Shown here: positions 53,985 through 63,597 of the stretch, in pieces
How positions within the stretch are numbered: position 1 is the first letter of the stretch
How the letters are laid out: each line of letters starts with the position of its first letter
Assembly: GCF_014196525.1 (NCBI RefSeq)
Contig: NZ_JACIDX010000006.1
Location: forward strand, 62,001-126,000
Direction: 5' to 3'
Length of the DNA stretch: 64,000 nt
Origin: Novosphingobium sediminicola
Lineage (GTDB): Bacteria; Pseudomonadota; Alphaproteobacteria; Sphingomonadales; Sphingomonadaceae
The notes under the pieces: generated by a model
Told to the model about the DNA's origin: nothing
The model's database searches: none
What the model saw: the letters and a program-made list of their open reading frames with translations, nothing else
Made by a program: the position numbers and the translations under genes

Positions 53985-56483
53985 TCAATATTTCACGCGG
54001 ACATCGACCATGAACGAGCGCGGCGGCAGGAAGCTGAACTGGTCAGCCGTGCCATAGCTGGTCTGATAGGTGGTCGCGCCCTGGGTGGTCGTGCTGGCCC
54101 CGCCCGAAGCGTTCGAGACCGCCGTGATCGCGCGGCTGTTGAATACGTTCGATACGGTGGCGCCGATGCGGAAATGGGTGCCGATTTCCTGGCTGATCGC
54201 AAATTCGCCGGTCGAATAGGGGCTGATGCGATAGAGGCGCACGCCGTCCAGCGTCGAATATTGCGTGACGGCGGTGGGCACGCCGTTGACCGAGGTCTTC
54301 ACGCTGAACAGTTCGGTGGCGAACTGCGGGCCGGTGAACTTCTGGCTGAAGGAGACGCGCAGGCCCTTGTGCTTATAGATGAAGCCGGCGGCCGCCGTGC
54401 TGAAGGGCGCCTTGGCGACCTGAGCATTGGTAGTGCCGGAATGGGCATAGTTATACGAACCATTGCCGAACACGGTCAGGCCTTCGATCGGCATATAGGC
54501 GATCTGACCTTCGACACCCTTGTAATGTACGGTGCCGATGTTGACCAAGGTGCCCGAGAAGGCGGTCGTGTCGGTGGCGCTGGCGATCTTGTTGTTCACA
54601 TTGATGATATAGCCATCCAGATCGATCGAGACCTTGCGGCCATGCCACACGGTGCCGACCTGATAATTGGTGCTGGTCTGCGGCTTGACGGTGGCGGCAA
54701 CGCTGCTCGACTGGGCGGCGGTGGCCGCGTCATACGAAGGCGTATAGAAGCTCGACAGATCGGGCACATACATGCCCTGCGCATACTGGCCATAGAAGGA
54801 CCAGTTGGTCTTGGGCTGCCAGTTGATCGTGCCGAAGGGCAGCGCCTTTGTCCATGTGGCCGAGGTGTTGGCGGGCGAGCGATAGGAGTCGGCATTGACC
54901 AGTGCATTAACGCCGCGCTTGAAATTCACATATTTCACGCCGGGCGTGATCGCCAGATTGCTGACCGGGCGCAGTTCGAGTTCGCCGAAAAGCTGGAACT
55001 GATCCCAGCTCGAATTCTGCTCATACTTGATGTTGGCCAGCGCGGTCGAAGGATAGCCCAGCGTGCTGGTGGCGCCGCTGTAGAACTTCTGGTCATAGCT
55101 GGGCAGGCCGGTGGTCCAGCTGAAATCCCAGGTGTGACGCCAGGTGTTGGCATGCTCGTACCAGCCGCCGACCTTGGCCTTGCCGAAGCCGAAGGTGTAA
55201 TCCGCCTGACCGATATAGCCGATCACGCGATACTTGTTCATCTTGTTATAGCCGGGGATCTGGCTGGCGTCGGTAACCGCCTTATAGGGCGAGGTGGCCG
55301 TGCCCGCGCCGGAGAAACCGGTGACGACCGTGCTGGTGTTCCCGCTCATCGTGTTGTTGGTATAGCCATACATATAGACGCGGTTGTCGAGGCTCAGATG
55401 CTCGGACAGATCGCTTTGCAGGCGCAGATACGAGAAGTCGGTGGTCTTGTCGGTGCGGTTATACTTCCAGTAATCCTGCTTGGTCGGATCGCCGCCCATG
55501 CCATAGTTCAGGCCATACATGCCGATGTTCGAGCCTGCCGAGCAATTGACCGCCTTGAGCGTGGCATAGCCCGATTGCGCATAGCCGCAGGTCGAACCCT
55601 TGAGCACGTCCGACTGATAGTAATAGTTGCGGTTCCACGTCGACATGACGGTCAACTTGTTCGAGTCGCCGATGGGGATAACGCCCTTGAAGAACAGGTT
55701 CTTCGACATCACCGGCGAATTGGTCAGCGCGCCGTTCGACTTCAGATACTGGCCCGCCAGCACGAACTTGGCGCCGTTCCACTTGTCGATCTTGCCGGTC
55801 TGGATTTCGGCGCGGCCGATAAAGCTGTTCCAGTTGCCCAGCAAAGCCTCGCCCATCACGCCCTGCTTGTCAGAAACGGCGCGCGAATACATGTTGATGT
55901 TGCCGCCATAGGTGGCCTGACCCAGCTGGCTGGCATTGCCCGGACCGCGGTCCACCACCACGGTTTCAATCGTGGTCGAGGGGAAGAACGAGGTCGAGTG
56001 GTGGGTGGGGTTGTTGGTGTCGGCAAAGGGGATGCTGTCATAGGTGACGTTATATTCGCCATCCTGAAAACCGCGGATCACCGCCTTGGTTTCGGAAAAG
56101 CCCTGACCGTTGCCGGTGCCCGAAATCGACACGCCCGGCGTCAGCGCGATCAGCTCGTTAAAGTCCGAAGCGGCATTGGCATTGTCGATGAATTCGCGGC
56201 TGATCGCGGCCTGCGGCTGGGTGGTGGTCAGCGAGGCGGTGAGCGGGGCGGCCTCGGCGGTGCGCGAGCCGGTGACGATGATGTCCGAGGTGGTCAGCGA
56301 CTGGCGGTCATTGGCTTGCCCGGCCTGATTGGCGGAGGTGGACTGGTCATCGGCGGTCCCGGCGGCGGCCGGGACTTCGGCGGCGGGCACTTCGGCAGCC
56401 ACGGCATAGCCCACGTTGGCGATCAGGCAGACGGCAAGCGCGGTGCTGGTCGCCAGCAGCGTCTGGATGGAATGTTTGCTCAT
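53985..56483 (-). CDS. TonB-dependent outer-membrane receptor next to two-component system
   Basis: An 832-residue TBDR: signal peptide about 1-29, an Ala/Glu-rich spacer (VPAAEVPAAAG), TonB-box-like SDIIVTGSR, plug motifs AVIRGFQDGEYN and YGGNINMYSR, and a barrel ending MVDVRVKY. The plug is of the type often seen in metal-chelate or xenobiotic receptors. It lies 229 bases downstream of the histidine kinase on the same strand, with a direct-repeat operator candidate between them. The start at 56483 has the usual signal peptide; the upstream frame is unlikely. Confidence 0.92.
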   Translation of the reverse strand: MSKHSIQTLLATSTALAVCLIANVGYAVAAEVPAAEVPAAAGTADDQSTSANQAGQANDRQSLTTSDIIVTGSRTAEAAPLTASLTTTQPQAAISREFIDNANAASDFNELIALTPGVSISGTGNGQGFSETKAVIRGFQDGEYNVTYDSIPFADTNNPTHHSTSFFPSTTIETVVVDRGPGNASQLGQATYGGNINMYSRAVSDKQGVMGEALLGNWNSFIGRAEIQTGKIDKWNGAKFVLAGQYLKSNGALTNSPVMSKNLFFKGVIPIGDSNKLTVMSTWNRNYYYQSDVLKGSTCGYAQSGYATLKAVNCSAGSNIGMYGLNYGMGGDPTKQDYWKYNRTDKTTDFSYLRLQSDLSEHLSLDNRVYMYGYTNNTMSGNTSTVVTGFSGAGTATSPYKAVTDASQIPGYNKMNKYRVIGYIGQADYTFGFGKAKVGGWYEHANTWRHTWDFSWTTGLPSYDQKFYSGATSTLGYPSTALANIKYEQNSSWDQFQLFGELELRPVSNLAITPGVKYVNFKRGVNALVNADSYRSPANTSATWTKALPFGTINWQPKTNWSFYGQYAQGMYVPDLSSFYTPSYDAATAAQSSSVAATVKPQTSTNYQVGTVWHGRKVSIDLDGYIINVNNKIASATDTTAFSGTLVNIGTVHYKGVEGQIAYMPIEGLTVFGNGSYNYAHSGTTNAQVAKAPFSTAAAGFIYKHKGLRVSFSQKFTGPQFATELFSVKTSVNGVPTAVTQYSTLDGVRLYRISPYSTGEFAISQEIGTHFRIGATVSNVFNSRAITAVSNASGGASTTTQGATTYQTSYGTADQFSFLPPRSFMVDVRVKY

Positions 56484-56654
56484 GTTTGGCCCCTTGAACG
56501 ATATGATCTCGATTTCGGCGGCGGGCTCACAGACCGAACAGGCAGCCGCCATCGCCGCCCGAAATGAGACGGGCGCGAGGGGGGATGATCCATGCTGTCT
56601 TTTTGCCCGATCCTTAGAACCCGCCGGACACGAGCGGCGGTTAGGTGCGGGCGA

Positions 56655-56669
56655 TGACGGATATGTGAC
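56655..56669. promoter_or_regulatory. Direct repeat with 11-bp spacing upstream of fourth TBDR, candidate response-regulator site
   Basis: TGACGGATATGTGAC contains two TGAC units 11 bases apart (minus strand GTCA-N7-GTCA), the phasing expected for OmpR/PhoB-type proteins. It lies about 170 bases upstream of the receptor start and resembles the site at 58765-58779. Confidence 0.45.
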
Positions 56670-56711
56670 GAAGCGCCGGGGCAGGGGGCCAAAGCGGGCA
56701 AGATTGCAAAT

Positions 56712-58070
56712 TTAGAATGTTGTCATGCCCGCGGTCAGCAGCGGAAAACGCAGGCGCACCGCCAGCCCCGGCCCATTGTCGGCCAGTTCGAGCGATCCGT
56801 CATGAAAACGCATGATCGCATCCGCAATTGCCAGCCCCAACCCGCTGCCCGGCCGATTCGAGGCCGTGCCCCGTTCAAAGGGCTGCATGACCCGGTCGCG
56901 CTGGGCCTCGGCGATGCCGGGGCCATTGTCGGCGATGGTGATGATCGCCTCGTCTCCGGCGATGCTCAGCCCGATGGTGGCGCAGGTCTGTGCGGGCGTG
57001 TGCAGCGCCACATTGTCGAGCAGATTGACCAGCAATTGATGCACCAGCCCGACATCGCCCCGGACCGTGGCGGGAAACAGCGTGCCCATTTCCAGCCTGC
57101 TGCCTGCATCCGCAATCACCGGTTCCATGGTTTCGGCCACATCCTCGATGATCGGGGCCAGCGGCAGCGGGGCCATGGCGGTGGGATGGCGCCCCGCCTC
57201 GATTTCGGACAGGCGCAGCAGCGCGTCGAAAATGGCGATGATCGAGCGGCACTCGCGCTCGGCCCGGTCGAGCAATTGCCGCCCGGCCTCGTCCGTATGC
57301 GCCATATCGGCCTGCAGCAGAGCGCGCAGGCGCGTCAGCGGCGTGCGCAGGTCATGGGCCAGATGGCTGGCGAACTGGCGCTGGCTGTGGACCATATCGG
57401 CCATGCGTTCGATCATGCGGTTCAGCCCCGCCACCTGTTGTGCAAACACGCCGTCAAGGCCCGCATCGGGAATGCGTTGGCTGAGGTCTCCGCGCGCCAG
57501 CGCATCGGCGGCGGCCATCGTGCGAGCCAGTCGCTGGGCGATCAGCGCGGAAAACAGCCATGCCGCCCCGCTGCCCACGACGATGCTGATGATGACCAGA
57601 ATGAGCGCGGTGCGGGGCAGCATGGCGTGGATATTCTCCACCGCCTCGGAATGCTCGATGATGACCAGCCGCGCGCCATCGGACAGCCGCGCGGTCAGCG
57701 CATGGCCCTCGCGCCAGTCGGGGCGGCCATCGCGGAAGCTCACATCGGCAAAGCCGGGGGGAGGCGGGGCCATCTCGATCCGGCCCCAGATCGTGCGGCC
57801 ATCGGCGGCCAGCAGCATATGCCCTTTGTCGCTGATGACGCGCCCGCCGGTCAGCGCGCTCAGGCGGCGGGCGATGCTGGCGGTGTCCTGCGGCGCGCCG
57901 GGCACCAGAATACGCGCCTGTTCGCGGCGCAGCGAGGTTTCGACCTCATCGTCGATCTGCGCGCGGGCCTGCCAGTAGAGCAGGGCGCCCGCCCCCGCCA
58001 TCGCCAGCGCAAAGGCCAGCCCGAATTGCCCCGCCAGCCGCCCGATGCGCGGCTGGGCCAGAAATGTCAT
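56712..58070 (-). CDS. Sensor histidine kinase (HAMP, HisKA, HATPase)
   Basis: A 452-residue inner-membrane kinase: transmembrane segments at about 13-33 and 155-175, a periplasmic sensor of about 120 residues with no domain I can name, a HAMP linker, HisKA with His239 in SHLAHDLRTPLTRL, and an ATPase domain with NLLDNVALH, DNGPG and GSGLGLAI. The start MTFLAQP overlaps the response-regulator stop by four bases. The signal sensed is unknown; the TBDR downstream suggests an extracellular nutrient or metal. Confidence 0.92.
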   Translation of the reverse strand: MTFLAQPRIGRLAGQFGLAFALAMAGAGALLYWQARAQIDDEVETSLRREQARILVPGAPQDTASIARRLSALTGGRVISDKGHMLLAADGRTIWGRIEMAPPPPGFADVSFRDGRPDWREGHALTARLSDGARLVIIEHSEAVENIHAMLPRTALILVIISIVVGSGAAWLFSALIAQRLARTMAAADALARGDLSQRIPDAGLDGVFAQQVAGLNRMIERMADMVHSQRQFASHLAHDLRTPLTRLRALLQADMAHTDEAGRQLLDRAERECRSIIAIFDALLRLSEIEAGRHPTAMAPLPLAPIIEDVAETMEPVIADAGSRLEMGTLFPATVRGDVGLVHQLLVNLLDNVALHTPAQTCATIGLSIAGDEAIITIADNGPGIAEAQRDRVMQPFERGTASNRPGSGLGLAIADAIMRFHDGSLELADNGPGLAVRLRFPLLTAGMTTF

Positions 58071-58753
58071 GCCCCGCATTTGGCCGAACGCAATACATAG
58101 CCTTCGCCGCGCAGCGTTTCGACCGCATCGCAGCCCAGCGCCTGAAGCCGCCCACGCAGGCGCGACAGGTTGCTTTCCACGATATTGGTGGCCGGATCAA
58201 AGGCATAGCCCCAGACATTTTCGAGCAGCATGGCGCGCGTGACCACCCGGTCGGCATGGCGCATCAGATAGGCCAGCATCGAAAACTGTTTGCGGTTGAG
58301 ATCAATGCCCGCATCGCCCAGAAAGGCCCGGTGCGCGGCATTGTCCAGCCGCAGCCGCCCCACGGCCAGATCATCGCCCTTGCGCTGGTTGCGCCGACAG
58401 ATGGCGGCAAGGCGGGCTTCCAGTTCGGCATCGTCAAAGGGCTTGGTCAGATAATCGTCGGCCCCGGCTTTGAGCCCCTCGACCCGGTCCTGCACCGAGC
58501 CGAGCGCGGAAAGCATCAGCACCGGTGTGTTGCACCCCGATGCGCGCCACTGCGACAGGATCTCGATCCCGCCGATATCGGGCAGCATCCGGTCCAGAAT
58601 GATTGCCCCCACCGCGCCCTCGCGCTCAAGTGCCAGCGCCTCACGCCCGGTCAGCGCATGGAGCGAGGGATGGCCCCATGCCGCCAGATTGCGGCAGATG
58701 ACGCCCGCGATGATCGGATCATCCTCGACAACAAGAACAGGTTTTTGAGTCAT
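58067..58753 (-). CDS. OmpR-family response regulator
   Basis: A 228-residue two-domain regulator: receiver with acidic pair Asp11/Asp12, phospho-acceptor Asp54 (ILDRMLP) and Lys104 (LTKPFD), then a winged-helix DNA-binding domain (about 128-225) ending GEGYVLRSAK. It is the first gene of the operon with the sensor kinase. Its own upstream region carries a direct repeat similar to that before the fourth TBDR gene. Confidence 0.93.
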   Translation of the reverse strand: MTQKPVLVVEDDPIIAGVICRNLAAWGHPSLHALTGREALALEREGAVGAIILDRMLPDIGGIEILSQWRASGCNTPVLMLSALGSVQDRVEGLKAGADDYLTKPFDDAELEARLAAICRRNQRKGDDLAVGRLRLDNAAHRAFLGDAGIDLNRKQFSMLAYLMRHADRVVTRAMLLENVWGYAFDPATNIVESNLSRLRGRLQALGCDAVETLRGEGYVLRSAKCGA

Positions 58754-58764
58754 GGCCCCTGATG

Positions 58765-58779
58765 CGACGGTTTTATGAC
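58765..58779. promoter_or_regulatory. Direct repeat upstream of response-regulator gene
   Basis: CGACGGTTTTATGAC (minus strand GTCA-N7-GTCG, units 11 bases apart) agrees at 11 of 15 positions with the site before the fourth TBDR. It lies just 12 bases upstream of the regulator start, which fits autoregulation. Confidence 0.4.
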
Positions 58780-58918
58780 ATTTTCGCGGATACGCCCGGC
58801 CATAGGGTCGCAGGCGCGCATTTTCTTTACATATGCCGCGCGGCGCAAAACCCCGCTTTTGCTTGCCAAGGGGCCGATTTACTGATGAGTTGGCGTTGGG
58901 GACAGGGTGGGAAAAGCC

Positions 58919-59920
58919 ATGCAGAGGGTTAGGAACATCAAGGAGCTGGCCGATCTGGCCGGGGTGTCGGCTGGTACGGTGTCGCGCGCACTGGCCGGGT
59001 CCGAACTGATCAGCCGCGCCACCCGCGAACGCGTTCAGGCATTGGCACGCGAATATGGCTTTCGGCCCAATGTGATGGCGCGCAATCTGCGCATTCAGAA
59101 GACCGGGGCGATCGGTGTGCTGATCCCGCTGGGCCATGAGGCGGGACAGCCGATTTCCGATCCCTTCTTCATCACCATGCTGGGGATGCTGGCCGATACA
59201 TTGACCGCGCGGGGCTATGACCTGCTGCTCAGCCGGGTGATTCCACAGGATACCGGCTGGTTGGAAAGGGTGGCGACATCGGGCCGGGTCGATGGCCTGA
59301 TCGTGCTGGGCCAGTCCGATCAGGCAGCGACCCTTGATGAAGTGGCGCGCGATTATCGCCCGCTGGTGGTCTGGGGCGGGCATGATGAAGCGCAGGTCCA
59401 TTGCAGCGTGGGCAGTGACAACCATCTGGGCGGGCAGATGGCGGCGCGGCATCTGATCGAGCAAGGGTGCCGCAAGATCGCCTTTTTCGGTGATCCGCGC
59501 GCGCTGGAAATGACCCAGCGTCTCGATGGGGTACAGGCTGCCCTGGCGCAGGCGGGGCTTGCACCCGCCGAGGTGGTGCCGGCTCATCTGGTGGCCGAAC
59601 TGGCCTATGCCGATATCGCGCGCTATCTGCGCAAGGCGGCGCACCGGCCCGATGGGATCGTGGCGGCCTCGGATGTCATTGCGATGACGGCGTTGCGGGC
59701 GCTTTCCGAAGTGGGCCTGTCGGTGCCGGGCGATGTGCGCGTGGTGGGCTATGACAACCTCCCGCTCTCCGAACATACCGTGCCCAGCCTGACCACGATC
59801 AGCCAGGATCTGGTCGCGGGGGCCGAGCATCTGGTGGACATGCTGATGCGCCGGGTCGCGGGCGAAGATACGCAGAGTGTGATTATGGCGCCCGAATTGG
59901 TGGTGCGGATGTCGGCTTGA
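58919..59920 (+). CDS. LacI-family transcriptional regulator
   Basis: A 333-residue regulator: N-terminal helix-turn-helix and hinge (NIKELADLAGVSAGTVSRAL, about 4-23; GFRPNVMARNLR) and a periplasmic-binding-protein-like effector domain with AASDVIAMTALRALSEVGL and DVRVVGYDNLP. Effector is most likely a carbohydrate or related small molecule; no sugar genes are adjacent in the window. GTG at 58907, four codons upstream, is an alternative start. Repeat R3 follows its stop and a TadE-type gene converges on it. Confidence 0.9.
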   Translation: MQRVRNIKELADLAGVSAGTVSRALAGSELISRATRERVQALAREYGFRPNVMARNLRIQKTGAIGVLIPLGHEAGQPISDPFFITMLGMLADTLTARGYDLLLSRVIPQDTGWLERVATSGRVDGLIVLGQSDQAATLDEVARDYRPLVVWGGHDEAQVHCSVGSDNHLGGQMAARHLIEQGCRKIAFFGDPRALEMTQRLDGVQAALAQAGLAPAEVVPAHLVAELAYADIARYLRKAAHRPDGIVAASDVIAMTALRALSEVGLSVPGDVRVVGYDNLPLSEHTVPSLTTISQDLVAGAEHLVDMLMRRVAGEDTQSVIMAPELVVRMSA

Positions 59921-59932
59921 TGGGGGTTTTAT

Positions 59933-60152
59933 GCCTCCGGCGGGCAAAGGGACTTGTCCCTTTGCAATCCTATTAATTGGGTGGTGTGTGGTTTGCGATG
60001 GCGGGGAAAGCCTGCGGCGCGGTAAGGTGGTGTCTTAAGCGCCGCAGGCTTTCATATCTCAACCTTGCCTATGTCAGCCGTTGCCAAACCCATAGCGCAA
60101 CAAAGACAGTATCGGGATTGCAAAGGGACAAGTCCCTTTGCCCGCCGGAGGC
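59933..60152. repeat. Composite palindromic repeat R3
   Basis: Fills the 267-base gap between the convergent LacI and TadE-type genes. It has outer hairpin A at 59933-59970 (core CAAAGGGACTTGTCCCTTTG), middle hairpin B at 60007-60052 (stem AAAGCCTGCGGCGC / GCGCCGCAGGCTTT), and the inverted outer hairpin A' at 60114-60152 (core AAAGGGACAAGTCCCTTT). It has the same orientation as R1; the segment between B and A' shares AACCTTGC, CCATAGCGCAA-type and AGACAGTATCGGGA blocks with R1. Confidence 0.9.
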
Positions 60153-60187
60153 AAAACCTCAAAACCCCAAAAACCCCAAAACCCCGA

Positions 60188-60811
60188 TCAGCAAGTCGCC
60201 GTCTTAGTCCCCGACAGCCCAGCCGTCAGATTGCGCGAATCGCGGATGAGGAAGGCGGCTTCCTGATGCAGCGTCATGGGTTTGACGAACATGGATCCGA
60301 ACAGGCCTGATTGCTGGTAATAGACCTCGACGAACATGACGGCCATGCCGCTGGCGGCTGTCACCTGATTGCCGGTGGGCCCCATGCCGGTCACGACCGC
60401 GCTTTCGACGCCATAGGCCGATGCGGCGGTCATGCTGCCGGTGCATCGTTGCCAATGGATATATTGCTTGCTGGTGGAAGAATTGAGTTCGAGGCTGGAG
60501 ACGATCACCTTGCCTTTGGTGCTCAGGTTGATGCTCTTGCCTTCCTGCACTGCGCCGGTCAGCACCGAATTGATCTCGGTTTCGCTAACGGTGGGGCTGA
60601 CGCTGGATGTGCTGCTTTGTTCAAGGCGCGAGGCATTGTCGGCGGTGGACATGGCGATCTGGCTGACCTGAAGGCTCACGATCGTCATATTGGCCATTTC
60701 GATGCCATAGAGCCCGATGAGCAGCAGCACGGGCATGGTGGCGCCCAGTTCGATGATCGAGACGCCCGAACGGTCGCGCCACAGGCGGCCAAGCAGCGCG
60801 CGCAGCCTCAT
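60188..60811 (-). CDS. TadE-like protein (copy 2)
   Basis: A 207-residue protein with one N-terminal transmembrane segment: LWRDRSGVSIIELGATMPVL, a classical TadE-type start (Gly-hydrophobic-Glu within the helix), then a soluble domain rich in Ser and Thr with a C-terminal DSRNLTAGL. TadE-type minor pilin-like proteins help assemble tight-adherence pili. It is the last gene of a three-gene operon; its start overlaps the stop of the preceding TadE gene by four bases. Confidence 0.85.
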   Translation of the reverse strand: MRLRALLGRLWRDRSGVSIIELGATMPVLLLIGLYGIEMANMTIVSLQVSQIAMSTADNASRLEQSSTSSVSPTVSETEINSVLTGAVQEGKSINLSTKGKVIVSSLELNSSTSKQYIHWQRCTGSMTAASAYGVESAVVTGMGPTGNQVTAASGMAVMFVEVYYQQSGLFGSMFVKPMTLHQEAAFLIRDSRNLTAGLSGTKTATC

Positions 60812-61395
60812 GTGCAGGTCCTCGTGGCCGAACCATAGGCGACCTGTGCGGCCCATGGCTGGTTGCGGCGCACTGCTGTCGCGTTCAGCGTGACCTTGCC
60901 CCACATGCTTTTCATAAAGGGCACGCTGAACATCGGGGAATAGCTGGCCGTGGCGGTATAGACGATGATGTCGCCCGCCGCGCCATTGCCCGATGCGCCA
61001 ATGTCCGAATTCCACGATCCGTCGCCATTTTCGTCGGTATAGGGTTCGCCATTGTCACAGCGGCCATTGGCGTTGGAATCGGTCCATTTTTCCGCGCGGC
61101 CAATATCTGTGAAATCGTAATAGGACTTGCGGGTCGAGGTGACCGTCACCCCCGGCAGCGCGGGGGCCAGCACCTTGGCCACATTCTGGTCGAGCGTTGT
61201 GGTGTTGGCATTTTCCAGCGTGGCATCGCGCGCGGCCTGACGCACCGCGCCGTTGAGCAGCGCGCGGCCATAGAACATCTGGCCATAGTAACCCATGCCC
61301 ATCAGCAAGAGCATCAGGATCGGCAGGACGAAGGCATATTCCACCGCCGTGGCCCCGCGTCGGTCGCGCCACAGATGGCAAAGCGCCCGCGCCAT
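60808..61395 (-). CDS. TadE-like protein (copy 1)
   Basis: A 195-residue protein starting MARALCHLWRDRRGATAVEY, with the TadE N-terminal pattern RRGATAVEYAFVLPILMLLL (Glu in the hydrophobic segment). The soluble part contains a possible calcium-binding EF-hand-like loop, DSNANGRCDNGE followed by DENGDGSWNSD, with regularly spaced acidic residues, unusual for TadE. It overlaps the TadG stop by one base and the following TadE gene by four. Confidence 0.82.
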   Translation of the reverse strand: MARALCHLWRDRRGATAVEYAFVLPILMLLLMGMGYYGQMFYGRALLNGAVRQAARDATLENANTTTLDQNVAKVLAPALPGVTVTSTRKSYYDFTDIGRAEKWTDSNANGRCDNGEPYTDENGDGSWNSDIGASGNGAAGDIIVYTATASYSPMFSVPFMKSMWGKVTLNATAVRRNQPWAAQVAYGSATRTCT

Positions 61396-63317
61396 CAACT
61401 GGCCACCCGCAAGGCGCTGGCGGTCTTGGCGATCTGCTGAAACGCGCTGTTCAGCTCGCTGGCGCTGTTGGCCGTAAAGCCGCTGTCGGGCGAGGCGCAA
61501 TAGGACAGGTCGGTTGAGAGGCTGGTGGAATAGCCGATCACCCAGATTCGCACCCCGCGCCCCTTGATTGCATCACAGACCGCGCGAAAACGGGCGATAT
61601 GGCGGTTGTCATCGTTGCTGTAGCCATCATCGGTGATGCGCCGGTCGTGATATTCGATGCCATAGGCCTGCTGAATGCTGTAGGCGGCATTGGGCTCGCC
61701 GTCGGTCATATAGATGATGTGGCGCGTGACATTGCCGCCATTGGTGGGCACCTCGGTCACATTGCTGGAAAAGATGCCGGTCGATGAGATCAGCCGCGCG
61801 CCCCACAACATGCCGATGTCGTGATAGGTGCTGCCCGCCGGGGTCAGCGAATTGACATAGGTGGTGAAATCGGTCTGCGTCATGGTGGCCAGCGTGCGCG
61901 CCGCCGCCGGGCAATAGGAATTGGCCAGCGAACCCGATGTGCTCAGGATCGAGTTGCTGCTGCTGGTGCCGCGATAATAGGCGATGTCGGGCCACATCGG
62001 CGCCCATTTGGTCGCATCGTCGCTGGTGGGCGCCATGTCGATGTTGAGGTCGGTAGCGGTCGTGGGCGAAATGCGGTCGGTCAGCGAACTGTAGCTGAAG
62101 GCTGAGTCCGAGACGGTGAAGCGTTCCTCGATACAGCCATTCCATGTCGAGCTTTGCGAAGCACCACTGCTGCCGGTGCTGGTGGTGGCGGCGGCAAAGG
62201 TCTTGAACGTGCTGGTATCCACATTGGCCAGCACATAGTCGAAATGGTCGAAGGCGGTCCCGCTGGTGGGCGAGGAGGCCGTGCCCAGGCCGCTGTATGT
62301 ATAGGATTTCAGGCTGAGATAGGCATAATAGCGATACTGGTAATAGCTGTCGCCCGAACGGGTGCAGGTATAGAGCGAGCGCACCTTGGGCTGGGTCACG
62401 ATGCTGGCGCTGTAGGTGTAGGAGCCGGTCGTGACATTGCCGGTGCTGTTGCTGGACGAGCCGTTGTTGGTCCATGCCGATGTCGCGGGCAGGGCGGCAA
62501 AGCACGCGCTCTGGCTGGCATAGGCGGTGCTGGAATAAAGCGCGGGGGTCGAGTTGGGGGTTGAGTTATAGACCTCTTCGGAGGTTTTCAGCGTGCGCGA
62601 ATTATACACTGCATAGGTGATCGCCTCGAACTGGGGCACGCGGGTCTGCAGCGCATAGGTGCTGGCCAGATAGGACGGGCTGAGATTGTAGAGCAGGCGC
62701 CCGACATTGACCGAGCTGCTGTAGGGCACGAAGCCATAGCGCACGCGGGCATTGGTGCCGGCCGTTGCGTTGATGATGGTCGTGTTGAAATTCTTGAGCG
62801 CGGTTTGCAGGCCGGTGATCTTGACCGTGCCGTTATACGAATCCGACATCGACCCGGTGGTGTCCAGTACGAAGACGATATCGGAATTGCCGATGCTCTG
62901 CGTCGAGGCGCAGGTCAGGCTGAGATCATAGGTATAGCGGCCAAAGAGCGCCATGATCCGCAGCGGCACGGTAGTGGTGGCGGTGCCGTTGACGGTGACG
63001 CCATTGTCGGTGCTCGACAGGGTGAAGGCGGTGCTTTTGGTGCCTTGCTGGGCATCGGTATAGTTGACGTTGAAATAGGACTTGCCCTGGGCAATCGCGG
63101 TGGCGTCCAGCCCGTTCGTGGTCACCGCGCGCCGTGCGGCCAGAGCGCCCGCATCACATGCGCCCTGAAGCCGGTTTTGCGCGCGATAGACAAGGCTCAG
63201 ATCCACCGCCCCGCCGATAAGGGCCGTCAGCACGAACATGATCGAGGCGGCCAGCATCAGCACATTGCCGCGCCGGTCGTGGGCCAATCGGCGCAAGAAG
63301 GGCTGGGATCGCGGCAT
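61395..63317 (-). CDS. TadG-like protein with von Willebrand A domain
   Basis: A 640-residue protein: N-terminal TadG-type transmembrane segment (DRRGNVLMLAASIMFVL), then a soluble domain with a VWA fold whose metal site DTTGS is at 152-156. A long Ser/Thr-rich region follows with many TSSS and SYTYSG-type runs, and the C-terminus ends ASALRVAS. TadG-like proteins anchor Tad pili or act as surface adhesins. It heads a three-gene operon with two TadE-like genes. The prepilin, secretin and motor genes of a Tad locus are not in this window. Confidence 0.85.
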   Translation of the reverse strand: MPRSQPFLRRLAHDRRGNVLMLAASIMFVLTALIGGAVDLSLVYRAQNRLQGACDAGALAARRAVTTNGLDATAIAQGKSYFNVNYTDAQQGTKSTAFTLSSTDNGVTVNGTATTTVPLRIMALFGRYTYDLSLTCASTQSIGNSDIVFVLDTTGSMSDSYNGTVKITGLQTALKNFNTTIINATAGTNARVRYGFVPYSSSVNVGRLLYNLSPSYLASTYALQTRVPQFEAITYAVYNSRTLKTSEEVYNSTPNSTPALYSSTAYASQSACFAALPATSAWTNNGSSSNSTGNVTTGSYTYSASIVTQPKVRSLYTCTRSGDSYYQYRYYAYLSLKSYTYSGLGTASSPTSGTAFDHFDYVLANVDTSTFKTFAAATTSTGSSGASQSSTWNGCIEERFTVSDSAFSYSSLTDRISPTTATDLNIDMAPTSDDATKWAPMWPDIAYYRGTSSSNSILSTSGSLANSYCPAAARTLATMTQTDFTTYVNSLTPAGSTYHDIGMLWGARLISSTGIFSSNVTEVPTNGGNVTRHIIYMTDGEPNAAYSIQQAYGIEYHDRRITDDGYSNDDNRHIARFRAVCDAIKGRGVRIWVIGYSTSLSTDLSYCASPDSGFTANSASELNSAFQQIAKTASALRVAS

Positions 63318-63597
63318 GATGATCGGGCCTTGTATCAGCGGACAAGATGCGCGCCCGATGGGGCGCCTAATGGTTTCCCCTAGTGGTTAACGCTTAAAGA
63401 TTCATAAATTCTCAGGACTTGGCCTTGCCCCGACAGTATTGCGAGCCTGTCTGTATCCCCGCAAATGCACCACTTTTGCAACTGCGGATGCAGGAATCGA
63501 GTTTGAGTGTGCCGGAAATAGGCGTAAATCGGCGCCACCCCGATTGGCCGCCACCTCCGCATATCGTCGGAGTCGGCTTCCTTACATGGAGATCATC

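Noticed and set aside
53952..56567. Open frame of 871 codons antisense to the fourth TBDR
   Set aside because: Composition is that of a shadow frame (Gly, Ile, Ala, Arg repeats with no domain) and the opposite strand encodes an intact TBDR with signal peptide and terminator.
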